Source of the DNA: Planctomycetota bacterium
Lineage (GTDB): Bacteria > Planctomycetota > UBA1135 > GCA-002748355
Reading direction: 5' to 3'
Assembly (NCBI GenBank): GCA_020638795.1
Contig: JACKHW010000004.1
Span: 1-64,000 of the forward strand
Length of the DNA: 64,000 nucleotides
In this document: piece by piece, positions 57,001 through 64,000 of the stretch
How the letters are laid out: every line of letters begins with the position of its first letter
Numbering within the stretch: position 1 is the first letter of the stretch
The notes under the pieces: model-generated
Database searches by the model: none
Told to the model about the DNA's origin: nothing
The model's input: only the letters and a program-made list of their open reading frames with translations
Translations under genes and position numbers: made by a program

Positions 57001-57218
57001 CCCGGGAACTTGCCCGCGGCGTAGGTCTTCTCGCGATAGTCGACGAGGAGGGGGAAGAAATCGAGGCCTTCACGCGGAGCAGCGCTCTGCACACAGGCGA
57101 GGATCACGGTTTCGCCATAGGTCACGAGGACCGCGGCATCGGCTTGCTTGGCGAGGCGGCCGGTCTCCAGGACCAACTTGCGGCCAGCAAGCTCTCGTTC
57201 GAGACGAACGACTGTCAT
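54030..57218 (-). CDS. pnp: polynucleotide phosphorylase with a long Arg/Asp/Glu-rich C-terminal tail
   Basis: The product has 1062 residues from the ATG at 57218, with AAGGAAAG upstream. The canonical enzyme fills residues 1-700. It has two RNase PH domains, the active site near GSEDHCGDMDFKVTG, a KH domain (IGMIIGPGGKHIRGLQ) and an S1 domain (GRTYKGKVVSIKEFGAFVEILPG). The usual length is about 700. The remaining ~360 residues are almost only R, D, E and P. Four tandem 13-residue units of the type RDEERRPRRERDE (residues 715-766) open this tail, and similar degenerate units follow. PNPase degrades RNA 3' to 5' with phosphate. The tail could bind RNA or hold partners, as the C-terminus of RNase E does. 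Confidence 0.95.
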   Translation of the reverse strand: MTVVRLERELAGRKLVLETGRLAKQADAAVLVTYGETVILACVQSAAPREGLDFFPLLVDYREKTYAAGKFPGGFFKREARPTDKETLTSRLIDRPMRPLFPEGFKDDVQVLITVLSYDGENDPDIPSMIGAFAAVNIATIPFEGPMGACRVGLVGDHFIVNPTAAENAKSELELVLAATKDAITMVEAGAKELDEATMIEALETGHDACREVCAIIADFMKEAGKKKTTFTPPPVDEKLHAEVEKKFYRKIVKAVTSPGSKHERKDTVSAVKDEIVEFYAKSFSKLAADEAAKSMKAVKAHAYTLTSRAEREAILKGKRTDGRGTTDIRPITCTVGELPRAHGSSVFTRGETQALVVATLGTKDDEQIIDGLGEEARRRFLLHYNFPPFSVGETRPVRGPGRREIGHGALALRGLESVLPTAEEFPYTIRLVSEILESNGSSSMATVCGGTLALMDAGVPIRQPVAGIAMGLVKEGRKTAILSDIQGSEDHCGDMDFKVTGTQNGITALQMDIKCKGLTRKLMEQALEQAREGRVHILKEMLSSLRRPRESLSAYAPRLVRLKIDPEKIGMIIGPGGKHIRGLQDQTKTRISVDDDGTVIVAGLDAKGVDHAVRTIEAMTADVEVGRTYKGKVVSIKEFGAFVEILPGQEGLCHVSELSDEFIRSVTEVVQVGDEIDVKVLDVDPLGKIKLSRKALLEGAGDSRAPRRERGPRDDEERRPRRDRDGRDEERRPRRERDERDEERRPRRDRDDRDEERRPHRERGPRRERGDRVEVEREFDEERPRRSRDRGDRGGRGGREEAPRERHEGRAEGYDEERPHRRERDRGRDFEEDRPRRGRGREREAGAEDRSSRRPRDDRPERSDRRPQPEVEFDYEEEAPRRRGGRDRDRFDEDRPRRPRRDAFDEDRPRRVEAVEADPDFDDIPRRDRDVEDKGERAPRRGRRGRRDAEPDAPRPRRGDEFETDVEAPLRSRRSSSREDEPRGRGRGRGAAVGNDAPDFDEPVPSVRDEGDDRARKRRNRRTTEETTSSRTRSTARESGPVDDEFEAPRPRRRRARAPRD
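54921..55076 (-). repeat. pnp: four tandem 39-base units within pnp
   Basis: The four in-frame copies encode 13 residues each (consensus RDEERRPRRERDx) and are adjacent. They mark the start of the charged tail and may have arisen by slippage or unequal crossing-over. Confidence 0.75.
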
Positions 57219-57613
57219 GTGTCTTTCTTTCCTTCGATTCGGCGGCATCCGTGGATGAGCCGCTACGACCCGGCGCACGATGCGCCCTTGAGTCGCCGAG
57301 ACGCCCCCGCAATCGGAGCCTCGCCTCGTTCGATCGCCACTGCCGAACCGTCGGACTCGTGGAGATCATTGCTCGGGCCGCGGCTCGCCATCGAGCCTCG
57401 AACGACCCTGGAACGGCAATCGAGAATCGCTCGATCACCGCGGGGATACCGCTTTGGATTCTGTCTACGGGTTTGAGGGGGAAGAGCCGGCCAAGGCCAC
57501 CTGCCTCGAGCCGGAGGAAATGTCGCGCGCGCCCTGGTGACGCTTGCGCAGTGCAAGTCCGGAACGGTGCCGGGCAATCGCGGCCGCAGTCCTACCGATC
57601 CGGATGTCGAGTT
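57219..57613 (-). other. 395-base rpsO-pnp spacer with leader hairpin
   Basis: The spacer lies between the rpsO stop and the pnp start on the same strand. No gene was supported. A bulged hairpin (GGCG-GCATC / GATG-GCCGC) at about 57241-57263 sits 22 bases before the pnp ATG, in the position of the RNase III-cut stem that controls pnp in E. coli. The length suggests a separate pnp promoter or processing site. Confidence 0.45.
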
Positions 57614-57883
57614 TCAGCGTCGCAGGCCCAGCTTCTCGATCAGTTCGATGTAGCGATTCGGCTCGGTGCGACGCAGATATGCGAGCAATCGGTTGCGATG
57701 CCCAACCTTCTTGAGCAAACCGCGCTGAGTGTGGAAGTCCTTCTTGTGCTTCTTGAGGTGTTCGGTCAGGGCGCGGACTTCGTGCGTGAGGATCGCGACC
57801 TGGACTTCGGTACCACCGGTGTCCTTGTCGCTCTGCTTGAACTGCTCGATGAGGTCGCGCTTTTCCTGAGTGGTGAGAACCAT
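57614..57883 (-). CDS. rpsO: ribosomal protein S15
   Basis: The product has 89 residues, the standard length for S15. The motifs DTGGTEVQVA, HLKKHKKDFHTQRGLLKKVGHRNRLLAYLRR and the terminal YIELIEKLGLRR are diagnostic. It binds 16S rRNA early in 30S assembly. The start is the ATG at 57883; an upstream ATG gives a 13-residue extension that S15 never has. AAGGAA lies 10 bases before it. It precedes pnp as in many bacteria. Confidence 0.98.
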   Translation of the reverse strand: MVLTTQEKRDLIEQFKQSDKDTGGTEVQVAILTHEVRALTEHLKKHKKDFHTQRGLLKKVGHRNRLLAYLRRTEPNRYIELIEKLGLRR

Positions 57884-57974
57884 GCCCTGTGTGTTCCTTG
57901 ATCCGTCGTGGTTTCGAGTCACCGTCGCCGACGAGCACAGGCGCTCCGCGTGCGAGGTCCAGTTCGAAGATCGA

Positions 57975-58000
57975 CGGAAGGGTAGTCAGGCACCCTTCCG
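57975..58000 (-). terminator. 9-base-pair hairpin before rpsO
   Basis: CGGAAGGGT and ACCCTTCCG form a perfect 9-base stem with an 8-base loop. It lies between the end of the small lipoprotein gene (58111) and rpsO. With no T run it may end the lipoprotein transcript or belong to the rpsO leader, where S15 autoregulation could act. Confidence 0.5.
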
Positions 58001-58110
58001 TGCGCAAGCCCGCAATCCAGCACACCCGCAACGCCTCACGCCCTCCATCAAGCACGGCCGGACCGTAGCCGAGCCCCCGCGCCGCGATGAAGGTCGCCGG
58101 CCCCGACGCG

Positions 58111-58692
58111 TCAGACCCGATGCTGAGGCAGTCGCGCTGCGACGAGGTCGGCGAGTCGTTCGACAGCGACTTCGCGGCGTTCCTCGAGGTTTCGTGGTCC
58201 ACCGAGGCCGTCCACGAGGACTTCGTCACAGACGAGTCGTCCCTGCCAGAGGACCGAACCTTCCGGCGAGAGCAGGCGGAGTTCGCCCTCGACGCGCACC
58301 TTGCCAAGGCTCAGCAGCCCCCGCTCGTCCCACTTGGTGAGGTGCAGCAACAGGACGCCGTCGGCGCGCTTCTGCTTGGCGGCCTGGATCGCAATCGACT
58401 CGTCCGGTCCTTGCATCTCGGCGATCTTGTCGATCATCGCTCGATTCAGAGCCGAGTATTCGCGTCGCACGACTCCCCGATGCAGCCGGTCGGTCATGCG
58501 CTGGAGCAGGGTCTCGGACAGGCGCACGCCACGCTGCTGCACGGGCCACACCATGACGTCATCGAGGACGGCCGCGCTCTGTTCGAAATCGGTGAGGTCG
58601 AGCGTGAAGCCCCGGCGATCCGACACGCGACAGGACGTGGATCCGAGCAGCACGGTCGCGATCAGCAACGACCAAAGTGTCTTCGTTCGCAT
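58111..58692 (-). CDS. lipoprotein of unknown function
   Basis: The product has 193 residues from the ATG at 58692, with GGAGGG 8 bases before it. The upstream frame of nearly 200 codons is Arg-rich and lacks a signal. The lipobox STSC follows a hydrophobic core (WSLLIATVLLG). The mature part begins with a strand VMVWPVQQRGV, then a helix, then a segment AIQAAKQKRADGVLLLHLTKWDERGLL. That layout is similar to lipoproteins that assemble envelope complexes (for example the GNA1162/DUF799 or LptE-like groups). Identity to any of these is not certain. Confidence 0.75.
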   Translation of the reverse strand: MRTKTLWSLLIATVLLGSTSCRVSDRRGFTLDLTDFEQSAAVLDDVMVWPVQQRGVRLSETLLQRMTDRLHRGVVRREYSALNRAMIDKIAEMQGPDESIAIQAAKQKRADGVLLLHLTKWDERGLLSLGKVRVEGELRLLSPEGSVLWQGRLVCDEVLVDGLGGPRNLEERREVAVERLADLVAARLPQHRV

Positions 58693-58805
58693 CTGGCGAG
58701 CCCTCCCATTCTTCGAAAACGGACAACCTAAACATCCGCAGCCCGCAGCGCGAGAGCGTGCGTGATCTTTCCGAAGCGCGATCGCTCGACGCCATGGCGA
58801 CATCG

Positions 58806-61718
58806 CTATTGAACGGTGTGCACGACCGGTGCCGAGCGCGCCCAGGTGGCCTCGAGGCGAGGTAGGTCTTCGAAGACGAGTTCTCCGGTCCCGAAACCGG
58901 GCGAGACGAGGAGGCGATCGACAGCGTCGATCGACCAACTGCCTGCGCTCAAGCCCGTGACTCCCGCACCCGACAGGTCGGGGAATTGCACCGTGTCCGT
59001 TCCTCCGGCAGCATCCCCGTCGAACCCGAGCACGGTCCAACGCCGACCGGCAGGATCGCGAGCCCTGAGTTCCCGGACCGCAAGGCCGGGGGAGATGGCG
59101 CTCGCGTCGAGACGGTCGGAGAACTGGACTGCCGGGCTGCCGGTGAAGGTGCCTGCCGGGGCGAGGATCGTCGGAACCCCGGCAGCCGGCGCGAGCCGGG
59201 TCACGGCCCCGAGTAACGCGCTCGCGAAGTACGAACGGTTCCGCGAGCTGTTCCCACTGCGATCGGTCGCCTGGACGGTCGACCACAGCACCTGGCCTTG
59301 CTCACTGAAATCTGCGAGCGCAGTGGACGAGAACGATCCGTCGATCGTGAAGTTCGCCGGGCCACCCGAAGCGATGCCCGGGCCGATGTAGCACGAGCCC
59401 GCGAGACCCGAGAGCGTCATCTCGAACGACACGCGCGGAGCGTCGACGAGATTCGCGGTATCGAGGCCGGCAGCGACCCCGAAGTCGACCGCGTAGCTCG
59501 CCGCGAGGTTGCGGAAGAGCGGCGTCGGTCCTTGACTCGCGGGCAGCATCGCGACCGTCGTCTCGACGGTCGCCCCACCGCTCGGACTGGGCAAGGGAAC
59601 CCCGTTGCTTCCACGCCCGCTGCTCGTCGCCCCCATCTGCGTGCCGCCGCTGTCATACGTTGGCTTCTGCGTGGGCGGGAACGTGCCCGCGAAGCCGGAC
59701 AAGAACACGGGTCGATTCGGGCGAATCGCGACGTTCGTCAACTTTCGTACGGACGCGGCTGTGGTCGCCACCGAACTCCCGAGCGTGTCGTCGTCGAGCA
59801 CGTTGATGCCTACACGCGTCCGCGAGCCGTTCAAGAACGTCAAGTTGACGGTCGCGATACTCGTCGCATCGGCGATGGGCCGAAGCGGTAGCGAGATCCG
59901 CGCGGCCGTCGTCGCGAGTACCGTGCGCAGGTGATACCCATCGGCGATGACCGTCACGGAGTAGTTCGGATCCGTGCGGCCGGTGAAGCTCGCCATCCCG
60001 TTCGCATCGGTCGTCGCGAGCACACGTCCGATCGAGGGCTTCTGCGGCAAGCCCGGCTCGACGAGAACGCGCGCGCCAGGCACGACCTCGAACGTCGCCT
60101 CGTCGTAGACCTCGACGTCGATCGTGTTCGTCGCCGTGACCGAACCCGTGAGGAAGCCGCGCTGCACGATCCTGCCGTTGGTCGTCGCCGCGGCACGATT
60201 ACCCGCGCGATCGAACATCGCGAGCGCGAATGCCACGGGCGTTGCGCTGCGCGTCAGCAGCACGGGCTGACTCCAGAAGCGCCCGGTCTCGTCCGTGCCT
60301 GCGAGTCCCAGCGTCGTCGCCCCCACCGTCAATTCGAGCTTGCCGAGCCGTTCGCTCGCGGTCCCGAACAACGCGGAAAACCCGAGGTCCGTCACGAACG
60401 TCGTGGCATCCCCGGGCGGGCCGAGCGTGGTCAGCTCGGGCGGCGTCACATCGAACGACAGATCATCGATGCGGATCGCGCCCGTCACTTCGCTACCGCG
60501 TTCGATCCACGCGACCAACGAGACGGCGCCATCTTTGAGCCGTGGCGCGTCGACGGCGCCGAGTTCGCTCCCGAGCGCAACGGAGACCGTGTCCGCTCCG
60601 GCCTTCGTCGCCGAGGCACTGTTCCCGACGAAGAATTGCGTATCGACGGTCTTGCTCGCATCGAATCCGTAGACGCGCGCCACGACTTTGTCGCCAGTGC
60701 GCGTTGCTGCGGGCGCAGAGACGGCCGCCGCGAGCGCTGGCAAGTTGTCACGATTGATCCCGAGTGGAAAGCCTGCCGTCGGATTGCCGATCGCGACCGT
60801 GGAAGGTGACTCGGCGGACGACGTCGTGAACGAAACGATCGGATTCCGCCGCCCCGGATCGAGGCGCACCTTGTCCGCCATGATTCCGTTCGTGATGCTG
60901 AGCCGATAGGTCGCACCGCCATCGAGATCGTTCTTGGGGTCGAGTTCGAGGAACCGCGTGTCCCGCACGTTCTGCACGGTGACCGGGTACTTGATGTCGG
61001 CTTCGACCTTCGCGTTGGAGCTGTCCTCGAGGAAATAGGTCGTCTCGTCAACGGTCGTTTCGTCGACCGGTGCCGAGAGCACGGTGAGGATCGACGACAC
61101 CTGCCTCACGAACCGTTCTTTGTCGCTCGGCACGGCGGCGATGACCCGCAAACCCGCTTCGACCGTACCGTCGGTCGTGAACGTCGTGACGACCCCTGCC
61201 TTGAGCACCTTCTGTTTGTCGAGATCCGCGACCTGCGATCCGACGACGACCTCGTAGGTCGCGCGCGGGAATCCGGTGGTGGGCGTGAACACGACACAAC
61301 GCCCGTCCAAGAAGAAGCGATAGACCCCGGGCACCGCGGCATCCGAGCCCTGGGCACGGACGAACAAATGCGACGGTGTATCCCCCGTCGATGCGCGAAT
61401 GCTGTCCGCATTCATCGTCTCGTCGAAGAGCAGGACGACGGGAGTCGTCGGCGGGAGCGCCGAACCCGAAGGGCTCGCGAGCAAGATCGACGGTCGCGTC
61501 GACCGCACGACATCTCCGGCTTCCGGTACGCGGATCGCCGTCGCTGGGCTTTCGTCCTTACCGCCGCCTCCACCGCCCTTGCGATCCCATGCGCGACCGA
61601 CGTTGTCGCACGCGGCGAGAACCGCGAGAAGACATGCGAACACCAGCGGCACGCGGATCCACGTGCGCAGACGGAACGAGCGGCTTCGGCGAACACGCAG
61701 CATCGAGGGCCCTGCCAT
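58806..61718 (-). CDS. large lipoprotein with N-terminal Big_5-like Ig domains
   Basis: The product has 970 residues; an ATG five codons later is an alternative start. The lipobox is LAAC (residues 34-37). It is followed by a Gly-rich hinge and then two Big_5/Ig-like domains (about 85-200 and 205-310), in which strands such as TPVVLLFDETMNADSIR occur. Later parts contain a DNGMASFTGRTDPNYSVTV-like carboxypeptidase-regulatory strand set (~560-640) and beta-rich material to the end. It is most likely an outer-membrane-attached surface protein. The ligand and role are unknown. Confidence 0.83.
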   Translation of the reverse strand: MAGPSMLRVRRSRSFRLRTWIRVPLVFACLLAVLAACDNVGRAWDRKGGGGGGKDESPATAIRVPEAGDVVRSTRPSILLASPSGSALPPTTPVVLLFDETMNADSIRASTGDTPSHLFVRAQGSDAAVPGVYRFFLDGRCVVFTPTTGFPRATYEVVVGSQVADLDKQKVLKAGVVTTFTTDGTVEAGLRVIAAVPSDKERFVRQVSSILTVLSAPVDETTVDETTYFLEDSSNAKVEADIKYPVTVQNVRDTRFLELDPKNDLDGGATYRLSITNGIMADKVRLDPGRRNPIVSFTTSSAESPSTVAIGNPTAGFPLGINRDNLPALAAAVSAPAATRTGDKVVARVYGFDASKTVDTQFFVGNSASATKAGADTVSVALGSELGAVDAPRLKDGAVSLVAWIERGSEVTGAIRIDDLSFDVTPPELTTLGPPGDATTFVTDLGFSALFGTASERLGKLELTVGATTLGLAGTDETGRFWSQPVLLTRSATPVAFALAMFDRAGNRAAATTNGRIVQRGFLTGSVTATNTIDVEVYDEATFEVVPGARVLVEPGLPQKPSIGRVLATTDANGMASFTGRTDPNYSVTVIADGYHLRTVLATTAARISLPLRPIADATSIATVNLTFLNGSRTRVGINVLDDDTLGSSVATTAASVRKLTNVAIRPNRPVFLSGFAGTFPPTQKPTYDSGGTQMGATSSGRGSNGVPLPSPSGGATVETTVAMLPASQGPTPLFRNLAASYAVDFGVAAGLDTANLVDAPRVSFEMTLSGLAGSCYIGPGIASGGPANFTIDGSFSSTALADFSEQGQVLWSTVQATDRSGNSSRNRSYFASALLGAVTRLAPAAGVPTILAPAGTFTGSPAVQFSDRLDASAISPGLAVRELRARDPAGRRWTVLGFDGDAAGGTDTVQFPDLSGAGVTGLSAGSWSIDAVDRLLVSPGFGTGELVFEDLPRLEATWARSAPVVHTVQ

Positions 61719-61817
61719 GAGTCTCAGGATGCCGTGCGACGCGTACCGCGTCTCGATTCTTCCCGGATTCCGACGACTTCGGGGCCGCTCGATCGCCTCG
61801 AGCGCGGGCAGGTCGGC

Positions 61818-62195
61818 TCAGAGCCGTTGCGCGAACTTGGCGATGCCCTGGATCAGTGCTTCGCCCCCGGCGCCGAAGCTCTCGACGAGGGTTCGCGTCT
61901 GGGTCGCGTCCCCATCGCGTGCGGTCGCCATGATCGCATTGCACAGTTCGGAGGCGTTGGAGAAGCCCAGGTTGCCGAACGACGACTTGAGCCGGTGGGC
62001 GATGCGGTCGACCTCTTCGAGATCCCCGCTCTCCATGGCCTCGAACATGTTCGCCATGCGCTCGGGCCCGTCCTCCAACAACTGCTCGTACAGCTCCTTG
62101 AGCACTTCCTTGTCGCCATCGTCCTCGAGATCGAAGATCTCTTCGAGGAGAGTCGTATCGGGCGTCGCGAGTGCTTCCGGGGACCAGTCAGCCAT
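61818..62195 (-). CDS. histidine phosphotransfer (HPt) domain protein
   Basis: The product has 125 residues from the ATG at 62195, where GAGGA stands 5 bases before it. The HPt helix bundle has the phosphoacceptor motif IAHRLKSSFGNLGFSNASELC near residue 60, with the histidine in AHRLKSS. It accepts phosphate from a receiver domain and passes it to another. No histidine kinase or receiver gene is in the window, so partners lie elsewhere. It is 12 bases downstream of the Mla lipoprotein gene and may be the last gene of that transcript. Confidence 0.88.
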   Translation of the reverse strand: MADWSPEALATPDTTLLEEIFDLEDDGDKEVLKELYEQLLEDGPERMANMFEAMESGDLEEVDRIAHRLKSSFGNLGFSNASELCNAIMATARDGDATQTRTLVESFGAGGEALIQGIAKFAQRL

Positions 62196-62206
62196 CGTGT
62201 TCCTCA

Positions 62207-62842
62207 TCATCGATCCGGTGCCGACCAGGCACCGGCCGTCTCTTCGGCAGACGCGAGGAAGATCCTGAAGGCATCGCCGAGTGCTCGGTGCAATCCGCGC
62301 ACCAACGTGGCACCGTCCTCGCGTTGCAACGGGACCTTCGCTTCGACGCGCTTCTGCAGCAGGATTTCGCCCCGATCCTCACCGGAAAGGACGAATCCGA
62401 CGGTGACCGCAGCCTGGCGCGTGCCGCCATCCCGCCATTCTTCGAAACCTTCGACCCGCCCACGAAGCACGAGCTGCGCCCGTGCCGCTTCGTGATCGTC
62501 GACGACGGCGCGAAAGCGCTCGGACTCGAGGAGCCCGGACAAGATCGAGTTGGTCACGAGGGATCCGAGCGGCGCCGACCAGGACTCGGACGCTCGAACC
62601 ACGATCCGCGCGTCCTCGAACTGCGTCTGCAAGTGCTCGGTTTGGAGGTGCGGGGCTACCTCGAAATCAGAGATGCGCAAGACGTACGGGATCCGGTGCG
62701 TTGCGGGCTCGAGTTCGACGGGAGGCAACGTGTACCGCGCCGTCTCGACGATCGACACAGCCGAACACGAGGCGACGGCGAGGAGGCCGGTCCCTACGAG
62801 AACGCGCCAGAAACCACGACGAAGATCGGAGTCGAACGACAT
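62207..62842 (-). CDS. Mla/PqiC-like ABC transport auxiliary lipoprotein
   Basis: The product has 211 residues. The start ATG at 62842 overlaps the MCE stop as TGATG; a GTG one codon earlier is possible. The signal ends with a lipobox (LLAVASCS). The mature part has ISDFEVAPHLQTEHLQTQF, VVRASESWSAPLGSLVTNSI and RGRVEGFEEW, the pattern of ABC-type auxiliary lipoproteins (PqiC/LptE-like fold, PF03886). It would link the outer membrane to the MCE tunnel for lipid traffic. Confidence 0.87.
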   Translation of the reverse strand: MSFDSDLRRGFWRVLVGTGLLAVASCSAVSIVETARYTLPPVELEPATHRIPYVLRISDFEVAPHLQTEHLQTQFEDARIVVRASESWSAPLGSLVTNSILSGLLESERFRAVVDDHEAARAQLVLRGRVEGFEEWRDGGTRQAAVTVGFVLSGEDRGEILLQKRVEAKVPLQREDGATLVRGLHRALGDAFRIFLASAEETAGAWSAPDR

Positions 62843-63816
62843 CACTCTCGGCCCTCCGGAGCGGCAGGCGGTGGATACGGTGGCGGCGCGTCGGACTTGC
62901 GGTAGCCGAACAGCAAGGAATTCGGGGCGAGCTGCAGGATGCGCGCGAACTCCTGGAAGTCCCGCATCCCACTCGCGAGATTGGTCAACGCGGTTCGCAG
63001 CTCGGTGCGGTTCCCACGCAAGAACGTCTCGACTTCGCGACTCAAGCGAACGAGGTCGGGCAACGCGTCTTTCGCACGCTCGACGAAGGCAACCGCCTCG
63101 GCAACAGCTCGCCTCGCATCTTCGTCACCGACGAAGCGATCGAGACTGCCGGCAGCCCCGTTCAGACTAGCGAGCACACGACGCATGTCGGGCTCGAGCT
63201 TCTGGATCATCGCAAATGCGGCCTCGACGCCGGGAAGCGTCGTCTCGCGCAGGTGCGTGCTCGTCTCCCGAGCCTCGCGCAACAAGGCGACCGACTCGGT
63301 GATGATCGGAGATTCCTCGTCGAGGAGATCGCCGATGCGTTGCGCGACTCGCGAGAACTCACCGAAGATGTCCGTCATGTTGGAGATGACTTCGGGCATC
63401 GACTGGAGCACTTTCGCGCCAGGCGAGAGTTCGGCAGAGATCAGACCGTACTCGGGCAAGACCTCGCCCTTCTCGTTCCAACCCGTGAGTTCGATCGTGA
63501 CCTGACCCGTGACCCATGCGCGATCGAGACTCGCGACCGTCGACGCTTGGATCGGAGCCTTCGTCGGATCTACCGCGATCTCGACTTCGGTGCGCCCCGA
63601 CACGAATCGCATGTCACGCACGCGCCCGATCCGCACGCCCTGGAAGTTGACGGGCGAACCCGTGACCATTCCCTTCACCGTCTCCGAGAAGTGGATGAAG
63701 TAGCTCGTCTCCTTCTTCCCGATCCGCGAACCGATCGCGAACACGATGAGCGCGACGAACACGGCCGCGCTCCCGAGGACGAACAAACCCACGCGCACGT
63801 GGTCCTTGCGTTTCAT
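62842..63816 (-). CDS. mlaD: MCE-domain phospholipid transport protein (MlaD-like)
   Basis: The product has 324 residues. An N-terminal TM (VGLFVLGSAAVFVALIVFAIG) is followed by an MCE domain (~38-115) with TVKGMVTGSPVNFQGVRIGRV and VTGQVTIELTG. A long alpha-helical region reaches to about 300, and a Pro-rich end follows. MCE proteins form hexameric tunnels for lipids between the membranes. The start overlaps the ATPase gene by ATGA. The helical extension makes it longer than E. coli MlaD (~183), as in PqiB- or YebT-like relatives with extra helices. Confidence 0.93.
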   Translation of the reverse strand: MKRKDHVRVGLFVLGSAAVFVALIVFAIGSRIGKKETSYFIHFSETVKGMVTGSPVNFQGVRIGRVRDMRFVSGRTEVEIAVDPTKAPIQASTVASLDRAWVTGQVTIELTGWNEKGEVLPEYGLISAELSPGAKVLQSMPEVISNMTDIFGEFSRVAQRIGDLLDEESPIITESVALLREARETSTHLRETTLPGVEAAFAMIQKLEPDMRRVLASLNGAAGSLDRFVGDEDARRAVAEAVAFVERAKDALPDLVRLSREVETFLRGNRTELRTALTNLASGMRDFQEFARILQLAPNSLLFGYRKSDAPPPYPPPAAPEGRE

Positions 63817-64000
63817 CGCAATGCTCCCTTTGCGAGATAGTCCGTGATGTCGACGCTGCGCGCTTCATCACGCGGCAATGCACGATGGATGAAGTCTTGC
63901 ACCCTCGCATCCGGATGCTGCTGCACGTCCTCGGGACGACCGTGTGCGAAGACGCGACCGTCGAAGAGCAACGCCATGCGATCGCCGATCGTGAACGCCG
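63813..64000 (-). CDS. mlaF: Mla-type ABC transporter ATP-binding protein, C-terminal part
   Basis: Only the last 62 codons are in the window and the gene continues past its edge. The visible part has IGDRMALLFDGRVFAHGRPEDV and then a tail reaching VQDFIHRAL, as in the C-terminus of MlaF/Ttg2A proteins. It overlaps mlaD by 4 bases. The MlaE permease gene should follow outside the window on the far side. Confidence 0.83.
   Translation of the reverse strand, partial: AFTIGDRMALLFDGRVFAHGRPEDVQQHPDARVQDFIHRALPRDEARSVDITDYLAKGALR

Overview
The window is about 64 kb of GC-rich DNA from a bacterium with two membranes. Lipoproteins, a secretin, a Mla lipid-transport locus and many Sec signal peptides show this. 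The best guess is a member of the Planctomycetota. The reasons are an ECF sigma factor fused to a membrane anchor and extracytoplasmic repeats, several large secreted proteins of unknown function, a beta-helix protein whose C-terminal module I associate with that phylum, and a HEAT-VWA protein. This assignment is inference from gene style; no rRNA or tRNA gene was found. Genes are dense and often translationally coupled through ATGA or TGATG overlaps.

Layout. 1-7.1 kb: end of an S41 peptidase, a small membrane protein, a secreted protein, a HEAT-VWA protein and a secreted beta-helix protein. 7.3-11.5 kb: a lone hslU followed by a coupled trio of ECF sigma factor, single-TM protein and secreted protein. 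12.2-13.6 kb: rpoN (sigma-54). 13.6-20.3 kb: a clade II type nitrous-oxide reductase operon on the minus strand (cytochrome c, nosZ, nosD, nosF, nosL, nosY, conserved membrane protein). 20.5-22.6 kb: a divergent fasciclin lipoprotein and a NorR-type nitric-oxide sensing sigma-54 activator. 22.7-31.9 kb: FAD oxidoreductase, SLC13-type transporter, GNAT acetyltransferase, large lipoprotein, universal-stress-type protein and a glycosyltransferase-methyltransferase fusion. 32-39 kb: a second secreted protein resembling the one at 1.5-2.5 kb, a SEC-C protein, the membrane-tethered sigma fusion, and a coupled glycerophosphodiesterase / glycerol-3-phosphate dehydrogenase pair. 39-47.3 kb: GT39-like membrane glycosyltransferase, EF-G, GspK-like pseudopilin, secretin and an OmpH-like protein. 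47.7-53.4 kb: a single 1900-residue membrane-spanning sigma-54 activator. 53.5-58 kb: cold-shock protein, then rpsO-pnp, in which PNPase carries a ~360-residue Arg/Asp/Glu-rich tail. 58-64 kb: lipoproteins, an HPt protein and the end of a Mla (MCE) operon.

The most interesting parts are regulatory. (1) The gap between the nos operon and the fasciclin gene carries a near-consensus sigma-54 promoter directed at the nos operon, a second sigma-54-like element directed at the fasciclin gene, and a palindrome between them. norR and rpoN lie within 8 kb, suggesting a NO-sensing, sigma-54-driven nitrous-oxide respiration regulon. (2) The 1900-residue activator joins a CBM9/DOMON-like exported domain, several TM segments, HAMP, GAF, a degenerate GGDEF-like region and a sigma-54 AAA+ ATPase. 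It ends in a winged helix instead of the usual Fis helix. (3) The sigma-TM-carboxypeptidase-regulatory fusion is a second one-protein route for outside-to-promoter signalling. (4) The PNPase tail resembles an RNase E-like disordered scaffold.
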